From Bacillota bacterium (lineage in GTDB: Bacteria; Bacillota; UBA4882; UBA8346): DNA of 64,000 nucleotides. This document shows positions 51,809 through 59,269 of this stretch, piece after piece. Location of the stretch: contig JAEXFN010000018.1 of NCBI GenBank assembly GCA_023400055.1, positions 434,001 to 498,000 on the forward strand, written 5' to 3'. The first letter of the stretch is position 1. Every line of letters starts with the position of its first letter. The translations under genes were made by a program, and so were the position numbers. Below the pieces are notes generated by a model. It did not search any database, was not told where the DNA came from, and was given only the letters and a program-made list of their open reading frames with translations.

Positions 51809-52411
51809 ATGACCGAGCAAAAATCATCCGAAACCGAATTGCTGAAACCCGAAAAAACCGCGCTGGTCGTGATCGACCTGCAAAACGGCATCGCCGACCC
51901 CGGACGGGAAATGGCTCCGTATTCCGCCGCGCAAGTGGTGGGGAATGCCAGCCGCCTGGCCAACGCCTTCGCCGCACAGGGAGCCTTGGTGGTCCTGGTC
52001 CGCGTCTCCACGGTCGATGGCCGGGACATGCCTAAACCCAAGACCGATCTGCCGGCGAGCCTGCCGCAACTCCCGGCCGGCTGGGACGCGCTTGTGCCGG
52101 AACTTGCCAGTGTCCAAAACGCTCATCTCATTACCAAACACCAATGGGGAGCATTCTACGGCACGGACCTCGATTTGCAATTGCGGCGCCGGGGCATCGA
52201 TACCATTGTGTTATGCGGCGTTTCCACCGGCGTCGGCGTGGATACCACCGCCCGTGAAGCTTATCAGCACGGTTATCAGCAAATCTTTGCCGAGGATGCG
52301 ATGGCTGCCTCTACCCAGGAGGAGCATGATTATGTTTGCAAACACATCTTTCCGCGGATAGGCCGGATCCGGACCAGCGCCGAAGTGCTGAGGCTGTTGG
52401 CCCACGGCTGA
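51809..52411 (+). CDS. Isochorismatase-family hydrolase without the nucleophilic Cys
   Basis: 200 residues from the ATG at 51809 with GGGAG 8 bp upstream. The Asp of the catalytic triad is in TALVVIDLQNGIADPG and the Lys in LITKHQWGAFYGTDLDLQLRRRGIDT. Cysteine hydrolases read GVxTxxCVxxTAREA, but here the sequence is GVSTGVGVDTTAREAYQHG, with Gly in place of Cys. Gly at this position occurs in true isochorismatases such as EntB and PhzD. So it may act on vinyl ethers rather than amides. It ends at a strong terminator. Confidence 0.85.
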   Translation: MTEQKSSETELLKPEKTALVVIDLQNGIADPGREMAPYSAAQVVGNASRLANAFAAQGALVVLVRVSTVDGRDMPKPKTDLPASLPQLPAGWDALVPELASVQNAHLITKHQWGAFYGTDLDLQLRRRGIDTIVLCGVSTGVGVDTTAREAYQHGYQQIFAEDAMAASTQEEHDYVCKHIFPRIGRIRTSAEVLRLLAHG

Positions 52412-52475
52412 ACCCAAGCATGGCAATTTCGCCTGTTAAACCGGGAACGATCCCTATTTCTCAGCTGGAATGATG

Positions 52476-52514
52476 AAAAGCTTCCTGTCCGTATCCGGGG
52501 CAGGAAGCTTTTTT
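52476..52514 (+). terminator. Terminator after the isochorismatase-like gene
   Basis: AAAAGCTTCCTG (52476-52487) and CAGGAAGCTTTT (52501-52512) form a perfect 12 bp stem, with a run of six T. Confidence 0.9.
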
Positions 52515-52569
52515 GAATCCGCCTATCGCCGGCCCCCGTCGGCTTTGGCGGGAGCTCGGTTTTTCTCTC

Positions 52570-52870
52570 CCGGGCCTTCGAAAAACGGTCCCCGCCTTCG
52601 GGCAAGCTGTCCCACGGCTTGGGAAAGAACGCCCAGGTCTTGGGAGAACATTCCCGGACCTTGGGCAAGCATTCCCAAGGTTTGGGGAAGCATTCCCAAG
52701 CCTTGGGCGAACTGTCCCAAGCTTTGGGAAAGTATTCTCAAGGCTCGGGCAAGCCGTCCCAAGGCCCGGGAATGGATGCCCAAGGTCCGGGAGAGGATTC
52801 CCAACCCCCGGGAAAGAATTCCCGAGGCCCGGACGGGCTGTCCCGCGTTTTGGGAGAGAATGGCCGAGGT
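52570..52870. repeat. GC-rich dyad array of 21-bp units (array D)
   Basis: About fourteen units. From 52619 to 52870 twelve follow each other at exactly 21 bp, each of the form TTGGG-N8-CCCAAGG or a variant with CCGGG. Each TTGGG pairs with a CCCAA within the unit and with one across the unit boundary, so the whole array is a chain of short dyads. Frames stay open on both strands and encode 7-residue repeats, but none has a ribosome-binding site and several compete, so I treat it as non-coding. Confidence 0.88.
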
Positions 52871-53028
52871 CGGAAAATGCATTCCGGCCGGGGAGGAACC
52901 TTCCCTCATCGCTCAGAATGCCTGGCTTGGGATCAGCGGGGACTGGCCCGGCTCCTGCCTTTGTTGCCGTTCAACCGGGCCTTTAAAAGTGCGCAGCATT
53001 GAATATTTTAATATAAATGCCAAAACCG

Positions 53029-53045
53029 GAGTATATACTATACTC
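53029..53045. promoter_or_regulatory. Palindromic candidate operator upstream of the UxaA-like genes
   Basis: GAGTATA-TAC-TATACTC is a perfect 7+7 palindrome, 29 bp before the ATG at 53074. It overlaps a TATACT -10-like hexamer. The cognate regulator is not identifiable. Confidence 0.5.
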
Positions 53046-53073
53046 ATATCTCAATAAAATGAGGTCTTTGCGC

Positions 53074-53364
53074 ATGAAGCCCGCGAAACATAAATTGCTG
53101 ATTCATCAGCCGGAAGACAGTGTCGGGGTGGTGATCGCCGACATCCGCGCCGGGGAAAAAATCACCGGCATTGTCACGGTAAATAATGCCAGGGTGGAGA
53201 TCGAAGCGATCAGCGACATTCCCCTGGGTCATAAAATCGCCTTAAAACCGGTTGGCCCGAGGGAAAGCATCATCATCTACGGAAACCCCTGCGGTTTGGC
53301 CTCCCAGGCCATCGCCCGGGGCGAACACGTCCATGTTCATAATATGAAAAGCGCGAGGTGGTAG
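53074..53364 (+). CDS. UxaA-family lyase small subunit (SAF domain), SuyA-like
   Basis: 96 residues from the ATG at 53074, with GAGG 9 bp upstream. LLIHQPEDSVGVVIADIRAGEKITGIVTVNNARVEIEAISDIPLGHKIALKPVGPRESIIIYGNPCGLASQAIARGEHVHVHNM is a SAF domain as in the small half of altronate/galactarate dehydratases. HQPEDSVGVV fits SuyA of (2R)-sulfolactate sulfo-lyase particularly well. It lies 3 bp before the large subunit gene, so both form one enzyme. Substrate is uncertain between sugar acids and sulfolactate. Confidence 0.82.
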   Translation: MKPAKHKLLIHQPEDSVGVVIADIRAGEKITGIVTVNNARVEIEAISDIPLGHKIALKPVGPRESIIIYGNPCGLASQAIARGEHVHVHNMKSARW

Positions 53365-53367
53365 CCG

Positions 53368-54525
53368 ATGGCCAAACACACTTTCGAGGGATACCGCAGG
53401 GAAAACGGGGCAGTGGGAGTGCGCAACCATATCGCAATCATTCCCGTGGACGGTCTGTCCAACACCGCCGCCATGCATGTGGCCCAGATTATTCACGGCG
53501 TGGAAGCCGTGACCCATCCTTTCGGCGAAGGCCATTTCGGCAAAGACCTGGAATTGTTCTTCCGGACCATGATCGGAGTCGGCAGCAATCCCAATGTCAC
53601 TGCGGCCGTAGTCATCGGGGTCGAACCCGACTGGACCGACAAAATCAGCACCGCTATCGCCGCAACCGGCAAGCCGATCGCTTCTTTTACCATCGAAAGA
53701 TTCGGCGATCTGGCCGTTATCGAGCGGGCCGCCCGGAAAGCCAAGGAATTCGCCCATTATGCCAGCGAATTGACGAAACAAAAGATCGATTTTTCGGAGA
53801 TCACCCTCAGCATTAAGTGCGGCGAGTCCGACACCACCAACGGCCTGGCCGCCAATCCAGCCGTCGGCCAGGCCGTGGAGCGGATGCTCGACTGGGGCGC
53901 CACGGTGCTGTTCGGCGAGACCTCGGAACTGACCGGGGCCGAACAGATCATCGCCGAGCGGATCCAATCCCCCGCCGAGCGGGAGAAGTTCTGGCGGATC
54001 TACGACGATTATGTCGGTTTCATCGCCAACCAGCGGGCCGATCTGCTCGGTTCCCAGCCCACCCAGGGCAACATCCGGGGCGGACTGAGCACCATTGAGG
54101 AGAAAGCTTTCGGCAATATCCAAAAAATCGGCCAAGCCCCCATCGCCGGCGTGCTGGATCCGGCCCAACAGCCCCCGGAAAAGGGGTTGTGGTTTATGAA
54201 CACCTCTTCTACGGCGGCCGAAGCCCTGACCCTGTTCGCGGCGGCCGGCTCCGTGCTCCACCTTTTCCCTACCGGGCAGGGCAACATCGTGGGCAGCCCG
54301 GTGATGCCGGTGATCAAGCTGTCGGGAAATCCCTTAACGGTCGCCACGATGCCGGAACATATCGATGTCGACGTTTCCGCGCTGCTGACCCGAGAAATTA
54401 CCCTGAAACAAGCCGGGGACAGTCTGATGGACATGTTAGTACGTACCGCAGGTGGCCGGGTTACCAGTTCCGAAGTGCTCGGACACAGAGAGTTTTTGCC
54501 CACCAAACTGTTCCGCAGCGCTTGA
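53368..54525 (+). CDS. UxaA-family lyase large subunit, SuyB-like
   Basis: 385 residues. YRRENGAVGVRNHIAIIPVDGLSNTA, GVGSNPNVTAAVVIGVEPDWTDKI, LSIKCGESDTTNGLAANPAVGQAVERMLDWGATVLFGETSELTGAEQI and QPTQGNIRGGLSTIEEKAFGNIQKIG are UxaA/GarD family signatures with a Cys-ligated iron site. The WTDKI and KCGESDTT segments resemble SuyB more than altronate dehydratase. Members remove water or sulfite from hydroxy acids. Its small subunit precedes it by 3 bp. Whether it makes pyruvate plus sulfite here is unproven. Confidence 0.85.
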   Translation: MAKHTFEGYRRENGAVGVRNHIAIIPVDGLSNTAAMHVAQIIHGVEAVTHPFGEGHFGKDLELFFRTMIGVGSNPNVTAAVVIGVEPDWTDKISTAIAATGKPIASFTIERFGDLAVIERAARKAKEFAHYASELTKQKIDFSEITLSIKCGESDTTNGLAANPAVGQAVERMLDWGATVLFGETSELTGAEQIIAERIQSPAEREKFWRIYDDYVGFIANQRADLLGSQPTQGNIRGGLSTIEEKAFGNIQKIGQAPIAGVLDPAQQPPEKGLWFMNTSSTAAEALTLFAAAGSVLHLFPTGQGNIVGSPVMPVIKLSGNPLTVATMPEHIDVDVSALLTREITLKQAGDSLMDMLVRTAGGRVTSSEVLGHREFLPTKLFRSA

Positions 54526-54654
54526 CTGCGGCTGCATGTCGCATTTATGTTAAAAAAATTACGGAATTCTGCGGGCTGAAAGGGTTATCATTGGTTTCGG
54601 CTTCCTCCGGGGGCCGATCCTACCCGACCGGTCCGCTATATTTTTGATTATCTC

Positions 54655-54708
54655 TTGACAAACCCCAGGTTAATTCGGTATATTAAATACAAACCAAACG
54701 GTCGGTTT
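54655..54708 (+). promoter_or_regulatory. tetR promoter and autoregulatory operator
   Basis: TTGACA (54655-54660), 18 bp, TATATT (54679-54684), then AAACCAAACGGTCGGTTT (54691-54708), which differs by two bases from the perfect palindrome at 55344. The operator covers the expected start site. Confidence 0.8.
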
Positions 54709-54729
54709 TTTGTGAGAGGCGATGTATTG

Positions 54730-55326
54730 ATGAGCGATACCAAGGAACACATCTTAAACGTTTCCTTCAACCTTTTTCTCCAAAAGAGCTATAAGGAAGT
54801 GACCATGCAGGAGATCGTGACGAAGACCGGGATGTCCAAGGGGGCTTTCTACTATTATTTCGAAAGCAAGGAACAGCTCTTCCTGGAAGTCATCGATCAT
54901 TTTTCCGATTCGATAATGCTAGACTATGACAAGCTCAGCCGGGATTCGCTATATCAATTTTATCACGATTATATCGATCATTTGCGGGATACCAGCCGTT
55001 TTCTGTACAGACAAAACGAGGCGGACAGTGGTTTCGTGCTCAATTACTATGTACTGATGTTCGACGCGATGAAGCTTTTTCCCAGTTTCCGCGAGAAAGC
55101 GATCGCCACTTTGAAAACGGAGTTAAAAGCCTGGCAGGAAGTTATCGGTTTGGCTCGGGAGCGGGGCGAAATCCGTTCTTCCATGACCGACGAACAGATC
55201 TCCTTCATGTTCGTATACACCAGCGACGGCGTTGCCATGCATAATATCATGAAAGCCAGCCTCAAAGATGCGCCGGATGATTTATTGGGCGTATGGGATG
55301 GTTTATATGAGGGCCTGAAAGCATAA
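54730..55326 (+). CDS. TetR-family repressor
   Basis: 198 residues from the ATG at 54730, with GAGAGG 10 bp upstream; a TTG at 54655 is the -35 box, not a start. The HTH is ILNVSFNLFLQKSYKEVTMQEIVTKTGMSKGAFYYYFESKEQLFLEVIDHF, with a variable ligand domain after it. Operators lie upstream of its own gene and of the efflux operon that starts at 55396, so it should repress both. The exporter substrate is probably its inducer. Confidence 0.9.
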   Translation: MSDTKEHILNVSFNLFLQKSYKEVTMQEIVTKTGMSKGAFYYYFESKEQLFLEVIDHFSDSIMLDYDKLSRDSLYQFYHDYIDHLRDTSRFLYRQNEADSGFVLNYYVLMFDAMKLFPSFREKAIATLKTELKAWQEVIGLARERGEIRSSMTDEQISFMFVYTSDGVAMHNIMKASLKDAPDDLLGVWDGLYEGLKA

Positions 55327-55343
55327 ATTTTTTTAAAACCATT

Positions 55344-55361
55344 AAACCGAACGTTCGGTTT
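55344..55361. promoter_or_regulatory. TetR operator upstream of the efflux operon
   Basis: AAACCGAACGTTCGGTTT is a perfect 18 bp palindrome between tetR and the first adaptor gene. The near copy at 54691 strengthens the call. Confidence 0.8.
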
Positions 55362-55395
55362 TTTAATCAGTTATTTTGGGAAGGAGCAATGCAAG

Positions 55396-56241
55396 ATGCT
55401 GAAACGAGTTGTGCCCTTGGTCAGCTTGGCTTCATTGGGGTTATTCCTGTTAAGCGGCTGCGGCGCCGCGAAGCAAGACCTCGTCAAAAGTACCGCCGCT
55501 GGCGTCGCCAAAGCGGTGACCGTCAAGAACCGGGCGATCGTATACCTGATGGCCGGCAAGATCGACGCCATTGAGAAAGCCGAGGTGACCTCGAAGATCA
55601 ATGCCCGGGTCACCGCCATCAACGTCGATGTGGGTTCCGCCGTTAAAAAGGACGATCCGCTAATCAGTCTCGACGCCCGCGATCTCCAGGCCCAGACCGG
55701 CCAGGCCCAGGCCGCTTTCAACAGCGCCGGTGCCAGTTATCAGAATGCCAAAAGCAGTTATGAACGGAACCGCCAACTCTTTAGCGCCGGCCTGATTTCC
55801 AAGTCCCAGTTCGAAGGATATCAAACCGCTTTGGCCGTGGCCGAAGCCTCCGTCAAATCGGCGCGCGAGAATTTAGAATTGGCCCGGACTCAGCTCAGTA
55901 ACGGAACGATCCTCTCCCCCATCTCCGGCGTGGTCAGCGTCAAAAATATCAATCCTGGCGAGTTGGCAACCTCCGGAACTCCCTTGATAACCGTCGTCAA
56001 TCCCAATACGCTCATCGTCAATGTTTACCTGCCCGCCGGACTCATTGGAACCATAAAGGCCGGGCAGCGCGTCGCAATCAAGGTTTCGGAAGTCCCCGGG
56101 CGCCGCTTCCACGGCCAGATATCGCTAATCGGCTCAGTGGTTGATTCCAAAGACAAAAACATTCTGGTCAAAGTGAAGTTCAGCGAGGGGGATCCCCGGC
56201 TGAAACCGGGAATGTTCGCGGAGATCGGCTTAACAAATTAA
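55396..56241 (+). CDS. Lipoprotein membrane fusion adaptor (HlyD/RND type), short
   Basis: 281 residues with a lipobox (LVSLASLGLFLLSGCGAAK), so a lipoprotein anchored on the outer face of the membrane. Lipoyl halves are ARVTAINVDVGSAVKKDDPLISLDARDLQ and ILSPISGVVSVKNINPGELATSGTPLITVVN, separated by a short hairpin (QAQAAFNSAGASYQNAKSSYERNRQLFSAGLISKSQFEGYQTAL). A beta-barrel end (KAGQRVAIKVSEVPGRRFHGQISLIG) follows. It is compact for the family. It acts in the export of unknown compounds with the next two genes. Confidence 0.88.
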   Translation: MLKRVVPLVSLASLGLFLLSGCGAAKQDLVKSTAAGVAKAVTVKNRAIVYLMAGKIDAIEKAEVTSKINARVTAINVDVGSAVKKDDPLISLDARDLQAQTGQAQAAFNSAGASYQNAKSSYERNRQLFSAGLISKSQFEGYQTALAVAEASVKSARENLELARTQLSNGTILSPISGVVSVKNINPGELATSGTPLITVVNPNTLIVNVYLPAGLIGTIKAGQRVAIKVSEVPGRRFHGQISLIGSVVDSKDKNILVKVKFSEGDPRLKPGMFAEIGLTN

Positions 56242-56256
56242 AGGCAGGTGACAGAA

Positions 56257-56937
56257 GTGAACGAAAAGCTGAAACAGCTGAACGGCCAGCGGAAATTGCT
56301 CATTCTGGGGCTATTCGTGGCCATGGTTCTAACCCTCAGCGGGGTGGTCCTTTATTACTGGTATAATAACACCTATTTTCTCGCCACCGACGATGCCAAG
56401 GTCGCCGGGGATTTCGTGAAGGTTACCCCGCAGATATCCGGCAGGCTGCTGGAGTTCGATGTCGCGGAAGGGCAGCGGGTCGCCGCCAATCAGATCCTCG
56501 GCCGGATCGAGGCGGTGGGAGTGGCTGATTCGGGGATCGACACCTCGTTGCTGCGGGCGCCCATCAGCGGCGTGATCGTCAAGAAACAGGCCACCGTCGG
56601 CGAGTATGAACTGAGCAGCGCCGCTCCCACGCTGGCACTGATGGTCGATCCGCAACAGCTCTATGTCAGCGCCAATATCGAGGAGACCAAACTGCGGAAA
56701 GTCAAGCCCGGACAGACGGTCGACATCACCATCGACCAATTCGACGGGCAAGCGTTCCAAGGCCGGGTCGAGGCCATCGGCCAGGCCGCCAACTCGGCGT
56801 TCTCACTGTTGCCGTCCTCCTCAAGCGGCACCTTTACCAAAGTCGTACAAAAGGTGCCGGTCAAGATCGAGCTGGCGAAAACCAACGCAAATCTCCTGCC
56901 CGGCACCAATGCCGTGGTCAGAATCCATCTAAGGTAG
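56257..56937 (+). CDS. Second HlyD/EmrA-like adaptor, without coiled-coil hairpin
   Basis: 226 residues from a GTG at 56257, with AGGTG upstream (a GTG at 56248 is possible). One membrane anchor (LLILGLFVAMVLTLSGVVLYYWY) precedes an EmrA-like half FLATDDAKVAGDFVKVTPQISGRLLEFDVAEGQRVAANQILGRIE. The sequence then passes directly to LRAPISGVIVKKQATVGEYELSSAAPTLALMVD, so the usual alpha-hairpin is missing. The C-terminal barrel (VKPGQTVDITIDQFDGQAFQGRVEAIGQAANSAFSLLP) is intact. Two adaptors with one exporter is unusual. Confidence 0.85.
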   Translation: MNEKLKQLNGQRKLLILGLFVAMVLTLSGVVLYYWYNNTYFLATDDAKVAGDFVKVTPQISGRLLEFDVAEGQRVAANQILGRIEAVGVADSGIDTSLLRAPISGVIVKKQATVGEYELSSAAPTLALMVDPQQLYVSANIEETKLRKVKPGQTVDITIDQFDGQAFQGRVEAIGQAANSAFSLLPSSSSGTFTKVVQKVPVKIELAKTNANLLPGTNAVVRIHLR

Positions 56938-56946
56938 GTGGGAGCG

Positions 56947-58470
56947 ATGGCTAACCAACCGGCCAACTCCAACAAATGGCTGACTTTGCTGGTGGTCATG
57001 ATCGGCATTTTCATGGTCAATCTGAATACCAGCGTGGTCAATCTGGCGATCGCTAAGATCATGCAGACCTTCAACACCACCATCGACCAGAGCCAATGGG
57101 TCCTCAGCGGCTACACCTTGACACTGGGAATCATCATGCCAGTATCCGGGTATTTAGCGAACCGTTTCGGCACTAAAACTGTATATATCACTTCCATGGC
57201 CCTGTTTACGCTCGGTTCCATCCTCTGTGGATTATCCTGGAACATCGCCTCGATCGTGGCGTTCCGGATCGTCCAGGGATTGGGCGGCGGGCTAATCATC
57301 CCCATCAGCATGACGATCCTGATGACCACCTTCGAGGGGAAAGAAAGAGCCAAAGGCATTGCCGCAGTGGGGATCGGGGCGATGGTGGCCCCGGCGCTCG
57401 GACCGACCCTGGGCGGCTACCTGATTGAAAACTTCGATTGGCGGCTGATCTTTCTGATCAATATCCCAGTTCAAGCCGCGGGCCTGATATTATCCTTCCT
57501 CTTGTTGCGGGAATCCGAGCGCAAACCGGCTAAGCGTTTTGATCTGGTGGGAATCCTGACCTCCAGCGCCGGCCTGGGATGCATCCTCTATGTGCTCGGC
57601 AAGGACAACATTGACTGGAACGATCTCTCGAACATCTTATTGATGATCACCGGTTGCTACAGCCTGCTGATGTTCATCGTCAACGAGCTGCTAGTCGCCG
57701 AGCCGATGCTGGACTTGCGGCTGCTCAAGAATTACACCTTTTGCATGAGCAATATTATCATGAACATCGCTATGCTGGCGCTTTATGGCGGCGTGTTCCT
57801 GATGCCCATCTTTCTGCAACAGATTAAGGGGCTGACCCCGCAACAGACTGGACTGATCCTTTTTCCCGAGGCGATCGCCACCGGCGCGGCGATGATGATC
57901 GCTTCCAAGCTCAGCGTCAAGTTTGATGTGCGGATCTTTGCCGTCTTGGCCCTGTTCCTTCTGGCGGTAAACGGTTTCAGCATGTCCCACGTGACCTTGG
58001 ATACTTCCAACGCCACAATTACCCTGCTTTTGATGGTCCGGGGCCTGGCGGTAGGGTTTCTAATGGTCCCGGTCCAGACCGCCGGATTGAACGCCCTGCC
58101 CAAAGAGGTGATGGCCAATGCTTCCGCTTTGCTGAATACCGTCAAGCAGATCGGCACCTCGATCGGCATCACCATCATCACCAGCGTCATGCAACACCGC
58201 AATACCCTTAACTATCTCGATCTGGCCGGGCAGGTCAACGCCTTCAACCGTGGCTGCATGGATCTTTATAAAACGCTGACCGGAGTGTTCTTTTATGGCG
58301 GAATGTCCCGGGCGGAGGCGCAGGGCGGCGCCTTGAGCCTGATCTATAAAGCCGTGGCCCGCCAGGCCCAACTGCAGGCGCTCAACGATACCATGCTGGT
58401 GATCTCGGTAATCGCGGTGCTGACGATCCTGCCAACGCTTTTGTTGCGGGAAAACAAGCACCGGTCGTAA
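56947..58470 (+). CDS. MFS drug exporter, DHA2 (EmrB) family
   Basis: 507 residues from the ATG at 56947, with GGGAG upstream; fourteen membrane segments. VNLNTSVVNLAIAKIMQTFNTTIDQSQWVLSGYTLTLGIIMPVSGYLANRFGTK and VAFRIVQGLGGGLIIPISMTILM are DHA2 signatures, with IGAMVAPALGPTLGGYLIENFDWRLIFLINIPVQ as motif C. It is similar in type to the exporter at 46559-48157 but not a close copy. Encoded with the two adaptors under TetR control. Confidence 0.92.
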   Translation: MANQPANSNKWLTLLVVMIGIFMVNLNTSVVNLAIAKIMQTFNTTIDQSQWVLSGYTLTLGIIMPVSGYLANRFGTKTVYITSMALFTLGSILCGLSWNIASIVAFRIVQGLGGGLIIPISMTILMTTFEGKERAKGIAAVGIGAMVAPALGPTLGGYLIENFDWRLIFLINIPVQAAGLILSFLLLRESERKPAKRFDLVGILTSSAGLGCILYVLGKDNIDWNDLSNILLMITGCYSLLMFIVNELLVAEPMLDLRLLKNYTFCMSNIIMNIAMLALYGGVFLMPIFLQQIKGLTPQQTGLILFPEAIATGAAMMIASKLSVKFDVRIFAVLALFLLAVNGFSMSHVTLDTSNATITLLLMVRGLAVGFLMVPVQTAGLNALPKEVMANASALLNTVKQIGTSIGITIITSVMQHRNTLNYLDLAGQVNAFNRGCMDLYKTLTGVFFYGGMSRAEAQGGALSLIYKAVARQAQLQALNDTMLVISVIAVLTILPTLLLRENKHRS

Positions 58471-58594
58471 GCGGAACCAGCCGTGAAAATCAAAACAACT
58501 GCCGATCTACCCGTAAAACAAATTTACTGCTGACTTCATGGTGCTAAGTCGCAAAACGGCAGCCACGAAGCGATAGTCACCGGTTAGAATACGA

Positions 58595-58620
58595 AAGGCT
58601 ATTTTGAACAAAATAGCCTT
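58595..58620 (+). other. Perfect 12 bp hairpin ahead of a membrane protein gene
   Basis: AAGGCTATTTTG and CAAAATAGCCTT pair perfectly around AA, ending immediately before the GAAAGAAGG ribosome-binding site. No T-run follows, so it is more likely a 5' leader structure than a terminator. Confidence 0.5.
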
Positions 58621-58636
58621 GAAAGAAGGTATTCAG

Positions 58637-59098
58637 ATGCCATTCGCGGATGACCGTTTAACGTTATGGATCGTTGCGGGGATAATCGGCTCCATTGTGC
58701 GGGAATTGTTCGACGCGATCATTATTTTGATAGGATTGCCCATCATTCATATTGCTTCTCTCGCCGTGGATTTATTTACCAATGATATCAACCATATCCA
58801 CTCTTGGCTCGGCGTAATCATTGGCATCATGACCGATTGGATCATGGGCGCGGTCATCGGGGTCGGCATCGGCCTGGTCCTGCAATGGAGCGGCCGGCAA
58901 AATTATTTATTAAAAGGCCTTGGAATCGGTCTCATCAGTTGGGTCGTTATTTTCGGTTTTTTGGTTCAAGGGATGCCGTGGATGTTTGTATTGAAACCGA
59001 CCCTCTTCAATACCCTTTTTGCGATAATACCCCATGGCCTATATGCGAGTATCACTGCATTTTTTATCGTCAAGTTCACCAAGGTGTCCAACCATTGA
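58637..59098 (+). CDS. Small membrane protein of unknown function
   Basis: 153 residues from the ATG at 58637, with AAGAAGG 7 bp upstream. Four hydrophobic segments: LWIVAGIIGSIVRELFDAIIILIGLPI, SWLGVIIGIMTDWIMGAVIGVGIGLVLQW, GLGIGLISWVVIFGFLV and FNTLFAIIPHGLYASITAFFIVKF. I do not recognise a named family with confidence; it resembles small integral membrane proteins of Bacillota found beside sporulation or envelope genes. No neighbour clarifies its role. Confidence 0.65.
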   Translation: MPFADDRLTLWIVAGIIGSIVRELFDAIIILIGLPIIHIASLAVDLFTNDINHIHSWLGVIIGIMTDWIMGAVIGVGIGLVLQWSGRQNYLLKGLGIGLISWVVIFGFLVQGMPWMFVLKPTLFNTLFAIIPHGLYASITAFFIVKFTKVSNH

Positions 59099-59269
59099 TA
59101 TTTCAATCATTGTCCAGGATGATCTTTGGTCCAAATTTCGGCGCGCGGAGGGTCGACGGGTAGAATCGGCTTCGGACAGAATCCGGAGCCGGTTCTACTG
59201 ACTCAGAGGTTCACCGCGAAATCGTCCGCTCGGTTATTCCGGATCCGCCGACTCGCCTCGAATGATCAC

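Noticed and set aside
52470..53057. Several plus and minus frames of 112-195 residues with heptapeptide repeats
   Set aside because: They are open because a 21-bp repeat cannot place a stop in every frame. Multiple overlapping frames, no start sites and no known family.
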